Below, in pieces: positions 57,196-64,000 of a stretch of DNA of 64,000 nt (position 1 is its first letter; each line of letters starts with the position of its first letter). Source of the stretch: JAEUHO01 sp046350655 (GTDB taxonomy: Bacteria; Planctomycetota; PLA2; JAEUHO01); assembly GCA_046350655.1 (NCBI GenBank), contig JAXMAB010000004.1:310001-374000 (forward strand). Reading direction: 5' to 3'. The notes beneath the pieces are model-generated. The model had not been told where the DNA came from and did no database searches. It saw only the letters and a list, made by a program, of their open reading frames with translations. Both the position numbers and the translations under genes were made by a program.

Positions 57196-58445
57196 GCGAC
57201 GGCGCGCCCCGCGACGGGGTCGGGGCGGGCGCGCCGCCGCCGGCGTCCGCGCCCGTGCCGCCGACGGAGGGCGAGGCGACGTGCCCGGCCTGCGGGGCGC
57301 CGCCCTCGCCCGGGGCGTGGTGCATGGCGTGCGGCGCGTCGTTCGCGGCGGCGCCGAAGGAGGGGACCCTGCCGCCCGGCGGCGCGGTCGCGGCGAGGAA
57401 GTTCGCGTGCGGGGGCTGCGGCGCGCTCCTGCTGTGGGACGCGGCGTCGAAGGGGCTCAAGTGCCCGTTCTGCGCGTCCACCGCCGCCGTCGAGCGCGCG
57501 GCCGACTTCGCGCCCGTCGAGTACGCCCTCGATCACGTGCCCGTCGAACGGACGCGCACGGACGCGCCGAAGGTCTTCCACTGCGACGACTGCGGCGCGG
57601 AGGTGCGGTTCGAGGGCGCGACGGTGGCCGACCGCTGCCCGTTCTGCGGCGCGGAGCACGTCGTCGAGCGGCGCGGCGACGCGGGGCGGATCCTGCCGGA
57701 GTCGGTGGTGCCGTTCGCGGTGGACGCGGCGAAGGCGCGCGAGGTCTTCCGCGCGTGGGTCGGGAAGGGCCTCTTCCGCCCCCGCGGGGTGCTCGCGCGC
57801 GTGGCCGACGAGGCGCTGAAGGGCGTGTACGTGCCGTACTGGACCTACGACGCCACGACCTGGTCGCGGTGGACCGCCATGGCCGGCTGGCACTACACTG
57901 TCTCCGTGCCGGACGGCCGCGGCGGCACGCGCCACGAGCAGCGCACGCGCTGGGAGCCCGCGTCCGGCGAGCGCACCGGGTCGTACGACGACGTGCTCGT
58001 GTGCGCGTCGAAGGGCGTCGACCCGAAGCTGCTCCCGAAGGTCGAGCCGTTCGCCCTCGACGGCCTCGCGGCCTACCGGGCGGAGTACCTCGCGGGGTGG
58101 CTCGCCGAGGAGTACGTCGTGGACCTGCCCGAGGGGTGGGCCGTGGCGCGCGAGCGGATCAACGCGATGGAGCGCTCCGCCTGCGCGAACGACGTGCCCG
58201 GCGACACGCACTCGTCGCTGCGGGTGTGGACGCAGCACCACGACGTGACGTGGAAACACGTCCTGCTGCCGATGTTCGTCGCGACGTACCGGTACGCCGA
58301 GAAGACGTACAAGTTCCTCGTCAACGGCCAGACGGGGAAGGTGTGCGGGACGCGCCCCGTCTCGCGGTGGAGGGTCGCGATCGCGATCGTCCTCGGCGCG
58401 GCGCTCGTGGGCGCGGCCGTGTGGTTCTTCGGGTTCCGGAAGTGA
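57192..58445 (+). CDS. Multi-zinc-ribbon membrane protein
   Basis: The 417-residue protein has three zinc ribbons, each made of two CxxC knuckles: 31-34/44-47, 73-76/91-94 and 131-134/149-152 (CPACG, CMACG, CGGCG, CPFC, CDDCG, CPFCG). A middle domain (about 165-385) has KGVYVPYWTYDATTWSRWTA and LLPMFVATYRYAEKTYKFLV. One C-terminal membrane helix (about 393-414) follows. This matches the TFIIB-zinc-finger/primosomal-N'-like family of uncharacterised membrane proteins, which often accompany SPFH/TPM-domain proteins, absent here. It is coupled to the lipoprotein gene upstream. Confidence 0.8.
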   Translation: MSDGAPRDGVGAGAPPPASAPVPPTEGEATCPACGAPPSPGAWCMACGASFAAAPKEGTLPPGGAVAARKFACGGCGALLLWDAASKGLKCPFCASTAAVERAADFAPVEYALDHVPVERTRTDAPKVFHCDDCGAEVRFEGATVADRCPFCGAEHVVERRGDAGRILPESVVPFAVDAAKAREVFRAWVGKGLFRPRGVLARVADEALKGVYVPYWTYDATTWSRWTAMAGWHYTVSVPDGRGGTRHEQRTRWEPASGERTGSYDDVLVCASKGVDPKLLPKVEPFALDGLAAYRAEYLAGWLAEEYVVDLPEGWAVARERINAMERSACANDVPGDTHSSLRVWTQHHDVTWKHVLLPMFVATYRYAEKTYKFLVNGQTGKVCGTRPVSRWRVAIAIVLGAALVGAAVWFFGFRK

Positions 58446-58449
58446 CGCC

Positions 58450-59253
58450 ATGCCCGCCGCCGCGCCCCTCGCCCCGTCGGTCGACCCCTCGCCGCTGCCC
58501 GTCCCGCGCCACCCCGTCGTGCTCGTCCACGGGCTGCTCGGCTTCGTGCGGCGCACGGTCACGCGCCTCCTCTCGTTCGCGTACTTCGAGGGCGCCGAGG
58601 ACGACCTCGCGGCGGCGGGCGTGCCCGTCCGCTGCGTCGCGCTGCCGGCCACGGCCGCCGTCGCCGACCGCGCGCGGGCGCTCGCCGAGGCCGTCGAGCG
58701 GCTCGGCGCCGAGCGCGTCAACGTCGTCGCGCACAGCATGGGCGGCCTCGACGCGCGGTGGTGGGTGGGCCGTCTCGGCGGGCACCGGCGCGTCGCGTCG
58801 CTCACGACGATCGCCACGCCGCACCACGGGACCTACGTCGCCGACTGGGGCGGCCTGCGGGTCGGGCGGGCGCTGTCGGGCTGGCGGCGGCTGGCCGAGC
58901 TCGGCGTCGACGCGCGCGCGTTCCCCGACCTGACGCGGGCCGCCTGCGCGGAGCGCAACGCCGCGCTCCTCGGCGGCCCCGAGGTCCCGACGTTCTCCTA
59001 CGGCGGCGCGCGGCCGTGGTGGGGGATCGCGGTGCCGCTCCAGGTCGCGTTCCGCGTGCTCCAGCGCGTCGAGGGCCCGAACGACGGCCTCGTCTCCGTC
59101 GCGAGCGCCCGGTACGGGACCTACCTCGGCACCCTCGAGGCCGACCACTTCGCCGAGACCGGCTGGCACTGGACGCCGCCCGGCATCGCGCGGTTCGACC
59201 ACCTCGCGTTCTACCGGGGGCTGGTGCGCGACCTCGCCGCCCGGGGATACTGA
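58450..59253 (+). CDS. Alpha/beta-hydrolase, triacylglycerol-lipase-like
   Basis: The 267-residue protein resembles Pseudomonas/Burkholderia family I lipases. The oxyanion loop is PVVLVHGLLGF (about 22-32), the nucleophile is Ser96 in VVAHSMGGLD, the acid is Asp212 in GPNDGLVSV (in the family's usual position) and the base is His251 in RFDHLAFYRG, or alternatively His233. No signal peptide is evident, so it may act in the cytoplasm. The ATG lies 4 bp after the zinc-ribbon gene's stop. It may be an esterase, lipase or PHB-type depolymerase; the lipase-type active-site layout is the better match. Confidence 0.85.
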   Translation: MPAAAPLAPSVDPSPLPVPRHPVVLVHGLLGFVRRTVTRLLSFAYFEGAEDDLAAAGVPVRCVALPATAAVADRARALAEAVERLGAERVNVVAHSMGGLDARWWVGRLGGHRRVASLTTIATPHHGTYVADWGGLRVGRALSGWRRLAELGVDARAFPDLTRAACAERNAALLGGPEVPTFSYGGARPWWGIAVPLQVAFRVLQRVEGPNDGLVSVASARYGTYLGTLEADHFAETGWHWTPPGIARFDHLAFYRGLVRDLAARGY

Positions 59254-59281
59254 CGACGCGTCCCCCCGAGGAGCGACCGCC

Positions 59282-59443
59282 GTGGGCATCGAGGACCGAG
59301 ACTACCTGCGCGACCGTCGCCCGCCGTTCGGCGCCGCCGACGACGACGGCGGCGGTGCGTCGACCACGCCGCTCTGGGCCAAGATCGTCCTCGTGCTGCT
59401 CGTGCTCTCGCTCGCCGGGTCCGCCCTCGTCGGCGTCTTCTGA
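59282..59443 (+). CDS. Small single-helix membrane protein
   Basis: A 53-residue gene starts at GTG 59282 with GGAG about 8 nt upstream. It reads MGIEDRDYLRDRRPPFGA, an Asp/Gly-rich linker, then a membrane helix (LWAKIVLVLLVLSLAGSALV) and stop. It follows the lipase gene by 28 bp. The MGIEDRDYxR opening also starts some small or rhomboid-associated membrane proteins. Function is unknown. Confidence 0.65.
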   Translation: MGIEDRDYLRDRRPPFGAADDDGGGASTTPLWAKIVLVLLVLSLAGSALVGVF

Positions 59444-59455
59444 CCGGCGCGCCCT

Positions 59456-60313
59456 TCACCCCGCGCGCACCTCGACGCGCGAGCCGGACGCGTACCGCCG
59501 CAGGCCGAGGTGGAACACGACGGCCGCGACGACCGGGAACACGACGGCGCCCGCGAGGCACCAGGCGAGCCCCTCGAGCGAGAACGCGCGCACGAGCCCC
59601 GACGGGAACCAGCCGATGAACGCGGCCGGGATCGCCGTGTAGAGCAGCACGCGCAGCGCACCCGGGAAGATGCTCTCCGGGTAGAGCGAGAACGTGATCG
59701 TGAACTCCCACACCTGGCGCGCGAGCACCTGCATCGAGCCGAGCCAGAACGCGAGGCTGTGCACGATCACCCCGATCGACAGGAACACCGCCGCGCCGGC
59801 GAGCGCGCCGACGACGACCCACGGCGCGGCGGCGAGGCTCCACTGCCCGGTCACGGCGAGGAGCAGCACGCAGTTCGCGAGGTCGCCCCAGCCCGCCGCC
59901 GACGTCTTGCTGCCGACGGCGTGCAGGAGCGCGGGCTGCGGCTGCACGAGGAAGACGTCGAGGCTGCCCTCGGCGATCGTGCGCGCGAGGTCGCGCACGC
60001 CGGCGCCGGTGATCACCGCGATCCCGACGGCGCCGGCGGTCACGGCGTAGAGCGCCACCATGTCGTGCAGCGTCCAGCCCGCGAGGTGCTCGAACCGCGC
60101 GAAGAAGATCGCCCACACGGCGATCCAGATCACGTCGTTCACGAACATCCCGACGGCCTGGATCCAGAACGCGCCGCGGTTCGCGAAGCTCTCCTTGAGG
60201 CTCGTCGCGACGAGGGCGCGCAGGAACCGAAGCGTCGACGCGAGGCCCGGGCGCGCGCGGGGCGCGGCGGGGGCCGGGACGGGGGCCGGGGCGGGGGAGG
60301 TCGTCGGCGGCAC
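59456..60313 (-). CDS. ABC-2 family permease (second subunit, COG3694-like)
   Basis: The 285-residue protein starts at GTG (60313), 2 nt after the upstream permease stop. A Pro/Ala-rich N-terminal tail (about 1-28) is followed by six membrane helices, beginning SFANRGAFWIQAVGMFVNDV and including VGALAGAAVFLSIGVIVHSL. The motif TFSLYPESIFPGALRVLLYT is typical of the uncharacterised ABC-2 permeases that work as a heterodimer with the neighbouring permease and a large ATPase. The substrate is unknown. Confidence 0.87.
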   Translation of the reverse strand: MPPTTSPAPAPVPAPAAPRARPGLASTLRFLRALVATSLKESFANRGAFWIQAVGMFVNDVIWIAVWAIFFARFEHLAGWTLHDMVALYAVTAGAVGIAVITGAGVRDLARTIAEGSLDVFLVQPQPALLHAVGSKTSAAGWGDLANCVLLLAVTGQWSLAAAPWVVVGALAGAAVFLSIGVIVHSLAFWLGSMQVLARQVWEFTITFSLYPESIFPGALRVLLYTAIPAAFIGWFPSGLVRAFSLEGLAWCLAGAVVFPVVAAVVFHLGLRRYASGSRVEVRAG

Positions 60314-60315
60314 GG

Positions 60316-61119
60316 TCAGCCCCCGTGGACGCCGAGGGCCTTGAGGCCCTTGCGGTGGACGGCCCACGCGAGCGCCGCGAACGCGACGCCCCACGCGACG
60401 AGCAGGCCCGCGGTCGCGAGCACCTCGGCGGCGGTGGGCCCGAACGCCGTGCGCGCGGGCCCGTTGAGCAGCACCGCGAACGGCGTCCACGCGACCGCCG
60501 TCCGCAGCCAGTCCGGGTAGAGGTGGAGCGGCACGATGAGCCCGCCGAGCACGAACGCGGCCTTCTGCCAGATCCAGTAGATCGGCGACACGTCGTCCAC
60601 CCACGGCGCGGTGGCCCCGACCGCGGTCTGCGCCAGCGTGCCGAGCAGCACGGCGAGCACGCCGAGGGGGAGCGCCGCGAGCAGCGCGCCGGGCGACGGG
60701 GGCAGCCCGCCGGACAGGCCCCACGCGAGGCCCGCGGCGACGACGCCGAGCAGGGCGAGGCGCACGAGGGCGACGCCGAACGCCTCGGCGACGCGCATGC
60801 CGAGGTACGAGACGGGCCGCGGCAGGCGGTACGCGACGTCGCCCGTGCGCACGTCGCGCTCGAGCGTCAGGTGGACCGACGGCACCGACAGGAACACCCA
60901 CTCGGTGATCGCGAGGTACCAGAGCAGCCGCCGCGGGTCGGCGGCCGCGCCCTCCATCGGCACGTGCCGCCACAGGCTCGAGAAGATGAAGAGCAGCACC
61001 GCGAGGAACGCGGCGCGGCCGACGGCCTCGGCCCAGCCGGTCGTCTGGTCGCGCGCGGCCAGCCGCGCGGCGGCGAGGTAGGGCGCGAGGCGGGACGCGC
61101 GGGCGCGGGGCGCGTTCAT
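60316..61119 (-). CDS. ABC-2 family permease (first subunit, COG4587-like)
   Basis: The 267-residue protein has six membrane helices. Features are VSYLGMRVAEAFGVALVRLA and the amphipathic start APYLAAARLAARDQ. Its ATG overlaps the ATPase stop by 4 bp (ATGA). Together with the second permease and ATPase it makes a three-gene exporter of the COG4586-COG4587-COG3694 type. LHLYPDWLRTAVAWTPFAVL is the conserved segment near the end. Confidence 0.87.
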   Translation of the reverse strand: MNAPRARASRLAPYLAAARLAARDQTTGWAEAVGRAAFLAVLLFIFSSLWRHVPMEGAAADPRRLLWYLAITEWVFLSVPSVHLTLERDVRTGDVAYRLPRPVSYLGMRVAEAFGVALVRLALLGVVAAGLAWGLSGGLPPSPGALLAALPLGVLAVLLGTLAQTAVGATAPWVDDVSPIYWIWQKAAFVLGGLIVPLHLYPDWLRTAVAWTPFAVLLNGPARTAFGPTAAEVLATAGLLVAWGVAFAALAWAVHRKGLKALGVHGG

Positions 61120-62159
61120 CGGCGGCCTCCGTCCCCCGGAGCCCCCTCGCGTGCCCCCGCGCCGGCCGCGGTCCCTCGCCCGGCGGAGGCGTAGATCGCC
61201 TTCACGATCTCCTCCATGGGCGGGTCCTCGACGGAGAGGTCCTCGAGGCGCGTCGCGGCGAGCGCCGCCTGGATGACGGCCTCGACGGCGGTGGTCGCCG
61301 TGTCCACCTCGAGCACGGTGCGGTGCGGCGTCGTCTCGCGGACGGTCACGCCCGGCAGGCGGAGGTCGATCGTGGGCTCGACGGTCGCGAGCGTCACGAC
61401 CTTGCGGCGCAGGTACGTGCGGCGCAGCTCGCCCACGGGCCGGTCGAGGAGCAGGCGGCCGTCGTGGATCACGAGCACGCGGTCGCAGACCGCCTCCATG
61501 TCGCCCGTGTCGTGCGACGCCAGGAGCACGGTGGCGCCGTCGGCCTCGCTGCGCTCGCGCACGAGGTCGCGGATCACGCTCTTGGCCACCACGTCGAGGC
61601 CGATGGTGGGCTCGTCGAGCAGCAGCACGTCCGGCGCGTGGAGCAGCGACGCGACGATCTCGAACCGCATGCGCTCGCCGAGCGACAGCGTCTTCACGGG
61701 GCGGTCCACGAGGTCGCCGAGCCGGAACGCCTCGACGAGGCGGTCGCGCCGCGCGGCGTGGACCGCGCGGTCCTGGTCGTAGACCACGCGCAGGAGCTCG
61801 AACGTGTCCGTCGGCGGCAGGTGCCACCACAGCTGGCTGCGCTGCCCGAAGACCGTGCCGATGCGGTAGGCCAGCGCGCGCCGCTGCGCCCACGGCACGA
61901 AGCCGAGCACCTCCGCCGTCCCCGAGGTGGGGTGGAGGATGCCCGTGAGCATCTTGATCGTGGTGGACTTGCCCGCGCCGTTCGGGCCCACGAACGCGAC
62001 GCGTTCGCCGCGCTCGATGGTGAACGTGACGTCCTCGACCGCGCGCACGTCGCGCGCCGGCCGCGTGAACAGGCCCTTCAGCGCGCCGACGAAGCCGGGA
62101 CGACGTTCGCGGACGCGGAACGTCTTCGAGAGACCGGTGACGTGGAGGGCGGGGGGCAC
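61116..62159 (-). CDS. ABC-2 exporter ATPase (COG4586-like)
   Basis: The protein has 347 residues from the GTG at 62159; an in-frame start at 62234 would add 25 residues of Pro-rich sequence and cannot be excluded. A TACCAT box lies about 30 nt upstream. Walker A is GPNGAGKSTTIKMLTG. IGTVFGQRSQLWWHLPPTDT is diagnostic of the COG4586 subfamily. The signature is TLSLGERMRFEIVASLL, Walker B VLLLDEPTIGLDVVA, switch His LLASHDTGDM. A C-terminal domain (about 235-325) follows. Confidence 0.9.
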   Translation of the reverse strand: MPPALHVTGLSKTFRVRERRPGFVGALKGLFTRPARDVRAVEDVTFTIERGERVAFVGPNGAGKSTTIKMLTGILHPTSGTAEVLGFVPWAQRRALAYRIGTVFGQRSQLWWHLPPTDTFELLRVVYDQDRAVHAARRDRLVEAFRLGDLVDRPVKTLSLGERMRFEIVASLLHAPDVLLLDEPTIGLDVVAKSVIRDLVRERSEADGATVLLASHDTGDMEAVCDRVLVIHDGRLLLDRPVGELRRTYLRRKVVTLATVEPTIDLRLPGVTVRETTPHRTVLEVDTATTAVEAVIQAALAATRLEDLSVEDPPMEEIVKAIYASAGRGTAAGAGAREGAPGDGGRR

Positions 62160-62254
62160 GGCGGGGGGGGCATCGAGGGAGGCGGGATGGTACCCGGGAT
62201 CGCGTCGCGTGCACGGCGCACGGGTCCTGGACACGGTTCGGACGCGTTCGTTGC

Positions 62255-62266
62255 ACGCGAGGCCCG
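62255..62266 (+). repeat. Half copy of the palindromic repeat
   Basis: ACGCGAGGCCCG lies in the divergent gap between the exporter operon and the P460-like gene, upstream of a TAGACT box (62288-62293). Confidence 0.5.
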
Positions 62267-62317
62267 GCGGCCGGCGGGTCCGCGCGATAGACTCCGCCGG
62301 TCGGAGGAGGTCGCGCC

Positions 62318-63100
62318 ATGCGTCGATGGTCGTCGCTCGTGTTCGTCGCCGTCGGGCTCGCCGCGCCGCTCGCGTTCGGGGGCGGCGAGGAGACGCCTCC
62401 GCAGGAGCCGCCGAAGGAGGCCCCGAAAGAAGCGCCGAAGGACGCCCCCAAGGACGCGGCGAAGGACGCCCCGAAGCCGGACGCCCCGAAGACGCCGCCG
62501 GTCGCGCCCACCCCCGAGCAGGTGGCGGCGTGGACCGCGCGTCTGAAGACGCTCGCGGGGTCGTACCGCTCGCTCGACCGCGTGGACACGCTCGCGCGCT
62601 TCGCGCCCGCGATGTGCCGGCCGGTCGGCGGCGGGCCTCGCGTCCCCATGAGCACGTCCGAGGACGAGGCGACGCACGGCCGCAAGCTCTACGCGTTGTG
62701 GAGCCTCGACGTCGAGGCCTACGGCGCGGTGACCGGGCTCCCGTTCCGCGCGCGGGAGCCGGAGAAGACGAAGGCGACGCCCGGCGTCGACGGGTGCTCG
62801 CAGGTGATGGTGAAGGAGGCGTTCGAGGCGGTCGAGATGAAGGACGACGAGCGGGGCGTGACGCTCCCGAGCGGGCTGCGGCCCGCGGTCCGCGACGGCA
62901 AGCGCTTCAAGCCCGGGGCGGCGACGGGGCTGTTCGTGATGTTCCGGCTCGACGCGACGACGCCCGCGACCGACGACGGTTGGGTCTACGGGACCGTCGA
63001 CCCGAAGGGCGAGGTGACCGAGGTGGGCCGCATCGCGTCGTGTATGAAGTGCCACGTCGAGGCGACGGGCGGCCGACTGTTCGGGCTGCCGCCGGACTGA
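62318..63100 (+). CDS. Exported cytochrome P460-like c-type haem protein
   Basis: The 260-residue protein starts at an ATG preceded by GGAGGAGG. It has a signal peptide (about 1-21), then a low-complexity region of PKEAPKDAP repeats (about 28-60). The C-terminal domain carries VMFRLDATTP, then GWVYGTVDPKGEVTE and the single haem site CMKCH (242-246), as in cytochrome P460 (GGWGY... C..CH). True P460 enzymes oxidise hydroxylamine or NO through a Lys crosslink to the haem; I cannot identify that Lys with certainty. It is probably a periplasmic redox protein. Confidence 0.75.
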   Translation: MRRWSSLVFVAVGLAAPLAFGGGEETPPQEPPKEAPKEAPKDAPKDAAKDAPKPDAPKTPPVAPTPEQVAAWTARLKTLAGSYRSLDRVDTLARFAPAMCRPVGGGPRVPMSTSEDEATHGRKLYALWSLDVEAYGAVTGLPFRAREPEKTKATPGVDGCSQVMVKEAFEAVEMKDDERGVTLPSGLRPAVRDGKRFKPGAATGLFVMFRLDATTPATDDGWVYGTVDPKGEVTEVGRIASCMKCHVEATGGRLFGLPPD

Positions 63101-63112
63101 ACGCCGGTTCAG
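63097..63112. terminator. Palindrome CTGAAC-GCCG-GTTCAG, candidate bidirectional terminator
   Basis: Six-base arms (CTGAAC/GTTCAG) enclose 4 nt and overlap the P460-like gene's stop codon, between convergent genes. It resembles 47587-47602. Confidence 0.4.
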
Positions 63113-63145
63113 GAGCGGGGCCTCTGGACCGGGTCCGGCGTGGGG

Positions 63146-64000
63146 TCACGCCGGCAACACCCGGCGCAGGATCCGCATCCAGTTGCCGCCGAGGATGCGG
63201 GCGACGACGTCGTCCGCGTAGCCGCGCTGGTGGAAGAGGTCGCCGAGGCGCGCGAGGTCGGCCACGGTCGTGATGCCCCGAGGGGCCTTGTCGGTGCGGA
63301 AGCCGCCGTCGAGGTCGCTGCCCAGCCCGACGTGGTCGGGGCCCACGAGGCCCATGACGTGGTCCACGTGGCGGAAGACGGTGTCGAACGTGACCTCGCC
63401 CTCGCCGAGGAACGGCGCGTAGAGGACGATGCCCACGAGGCCGCCGCGGGCGCCGATGGCGCGGATCTGCGCGTCGGTCAGGTTGCGGCGGTGCGGCCGG
63501 AGCACGGCGGCGTTGCTGTGGCTCGCGACGACGAGGCCGGCGTGCTGCGCGAGGACGTCGTCGAACGCCTGCGCGTTGAGGTGGGAGAGGTCCGGCACGA
63601 CGCCGCGCGCGGTCATCTCCTCGAGGAGGCGGCGACCGGCGTCGGTGAGGCCGGTGTCGTCGCGGGTGCCGCCGGCGTACCGGTTGGGCGTGTTCCACGC
63701 GATGCCGACGAACCGGACGCCGCGCTCGACCCAGCGCGCCAGCTCCTGCGGGTGGCGGATGGGGTCGGCGCCCTCCATGAGGTGGACGATGCCGATGGGG
63801 CCGCCGGCCTTGCAGAGCGAGAGGTCGCCCGCGCTCTCGAGGCGGAAGAGGTGGTCCTTGTGCCGCTCGAGGAGCGCGTCGTAGAGGGCGATCTGCCGCT
63901 CGGCGTTGGCCGTGCCCGTCTCGTCCTTCCAGTAGCCGTCGGGCGAGAAGATCGTCGCGAGGATGGCCGCGAGGCCTCCTCGGCGCAGGTCCGGCAGGGA
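63146..64000 (-). CDS. Membrane dipeptidase (peptidase family M19), 5' end beyond the window
   Basis: The C-terminal ~284 residues are present, and the reading frame stays open to the window edge. Metal- and substrate-site patterns of renal-dipeptidase-type enzymes are visible: IGIVHLMEGADP (bridging Glu), VVPDLSHLNAQAFDD (His), VVASHSNAAVLRPHRRNLTD (His) and HVGLGSDLDG (catalytic Asp). It hydrolyses dipeptides with a D- or L-residue at the C-terminal position, using two Zn ions. The N-terminal HxD ligand pair should lie outside the window. It converges on the P460-like gene. Confidence 0.92.
   Translation of the reverse strand, partial: SLPDLRRGGLAAILATIFSPDGYWKDETGTANAERQIALYDALLERHKDHLFRLESAGDLSLCKAGGPIGIVHLMEGADPIRHPQELARWVERGVRFVGIAWNTPNRYAGGTRDDTGLTDAGRRLLEEMTARGVVPDLSHLNAQAFDDVLAQHAGLVVASHSNAAVLRPHRRNLTDAQIRAIGARGGLVGIVLYAPFLGEGEVTFDTVFRHVDHVMGLVGPDHVGLGSDLDGGFRTDKAPRGITTVADLARLGDLFHQRGYADDVVARILGGNWMRILRRVLPA

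Overview
The window is a stretch of very GC-rich bacterial chromosome with densely packed protein genes on both strands. I see no rRNA, no tRNA and no CRISPR array. The gene set points to a diderm: several signal-peptide lipoproteins, a beta-barrel outer-membrane protein beside an MlaF-type ATPase, a T2SS pseudopilin-like protein, and periplasmic multihaem and P460-type cytochromes. With the HEAT/VWA, CAP, PASTA, transglutaminase and FN3-like secreted proteins, the DUF4388, GAF-SpoIIE and HD-GYP signalling proteins, and an acetylornithine-type carbamoyltransferase, it most resembles a GC-rich member of Planctomycetota or a close relative. That placement is inference from gene content; no marker gene fixes it.

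Layout. 0-9.8 kb: ECF sigma factor with a coupled membrane anti-sigma-like protein, a beta-helix lipoprotein, a GT4 glycosyltransferase, a pseudopilin-like protein, a MoaD/ThiS-like protein coupled to a beta-propeller protein, a GH18-like lipoprotein and a Tat-exported pirin. 10-22 kb: kbl, a membrane multihaem cytochrome with TPRs, a frameshifted DUF937 gene, an HD-GYP signalling pair and two HEAT-repeat secreted proteins. 22-33.6 kb: ferredoxin, carbamoyltransferase, a TPR/GAF-SpoIIE pair, an MlaF-like/outer-membrane-protein pair, ileS (type 2), and an FtsX-like permease with its ATPase. 33.6-38.2 kb: an island with different base composition, bounded by perfect 18-bp direct repeats, carrying a DUF4268 nuclease-like gene, a DnaQ-TerB-BRCT exonuclease and a trypsin-like protease broken by an in-frame TGA. 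38.5-51.6 kb: a transglutaminase with four tandem C-terminal repeats, a disrupted CAP-domain gene, a long PASTA/proline-rich lipoprotein, a DUF4388 protein, a DASS transporter and a TPR protein. 51.7-56.4 kb: a cobalt/nickel ECF uptake operon (cbiM-Q-O) and a NatAB-like exporter. 56.5-64 kb: small envelope proteins, a lipase, a three-gene ABC-2 exporter, a P460-like cytochrome and a 5'-truncated M19 dipeptidase.

Two genome-wide habits are visible. First, many genes, on both strands, have a TANNNT box ending only 6-9 nt before the start codon, the geometry of leaderless transcription. Genes lacking this carry a clear GGAG-type ribosome binding site instead. Second, a short inverted-repeat family (core GCGAGGCCCG / CGGGCCTCGC) recurs between genes, sometimes as perfect hairpins. 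Operon partners typically overlap by 4 bp (ATGA or GTGA).

Three genes are broken by a 1-nt shift or in-frame stop. Two of the shifts look like single-base deletions, so assembly error has to be excluded before they are called pseudogenes.
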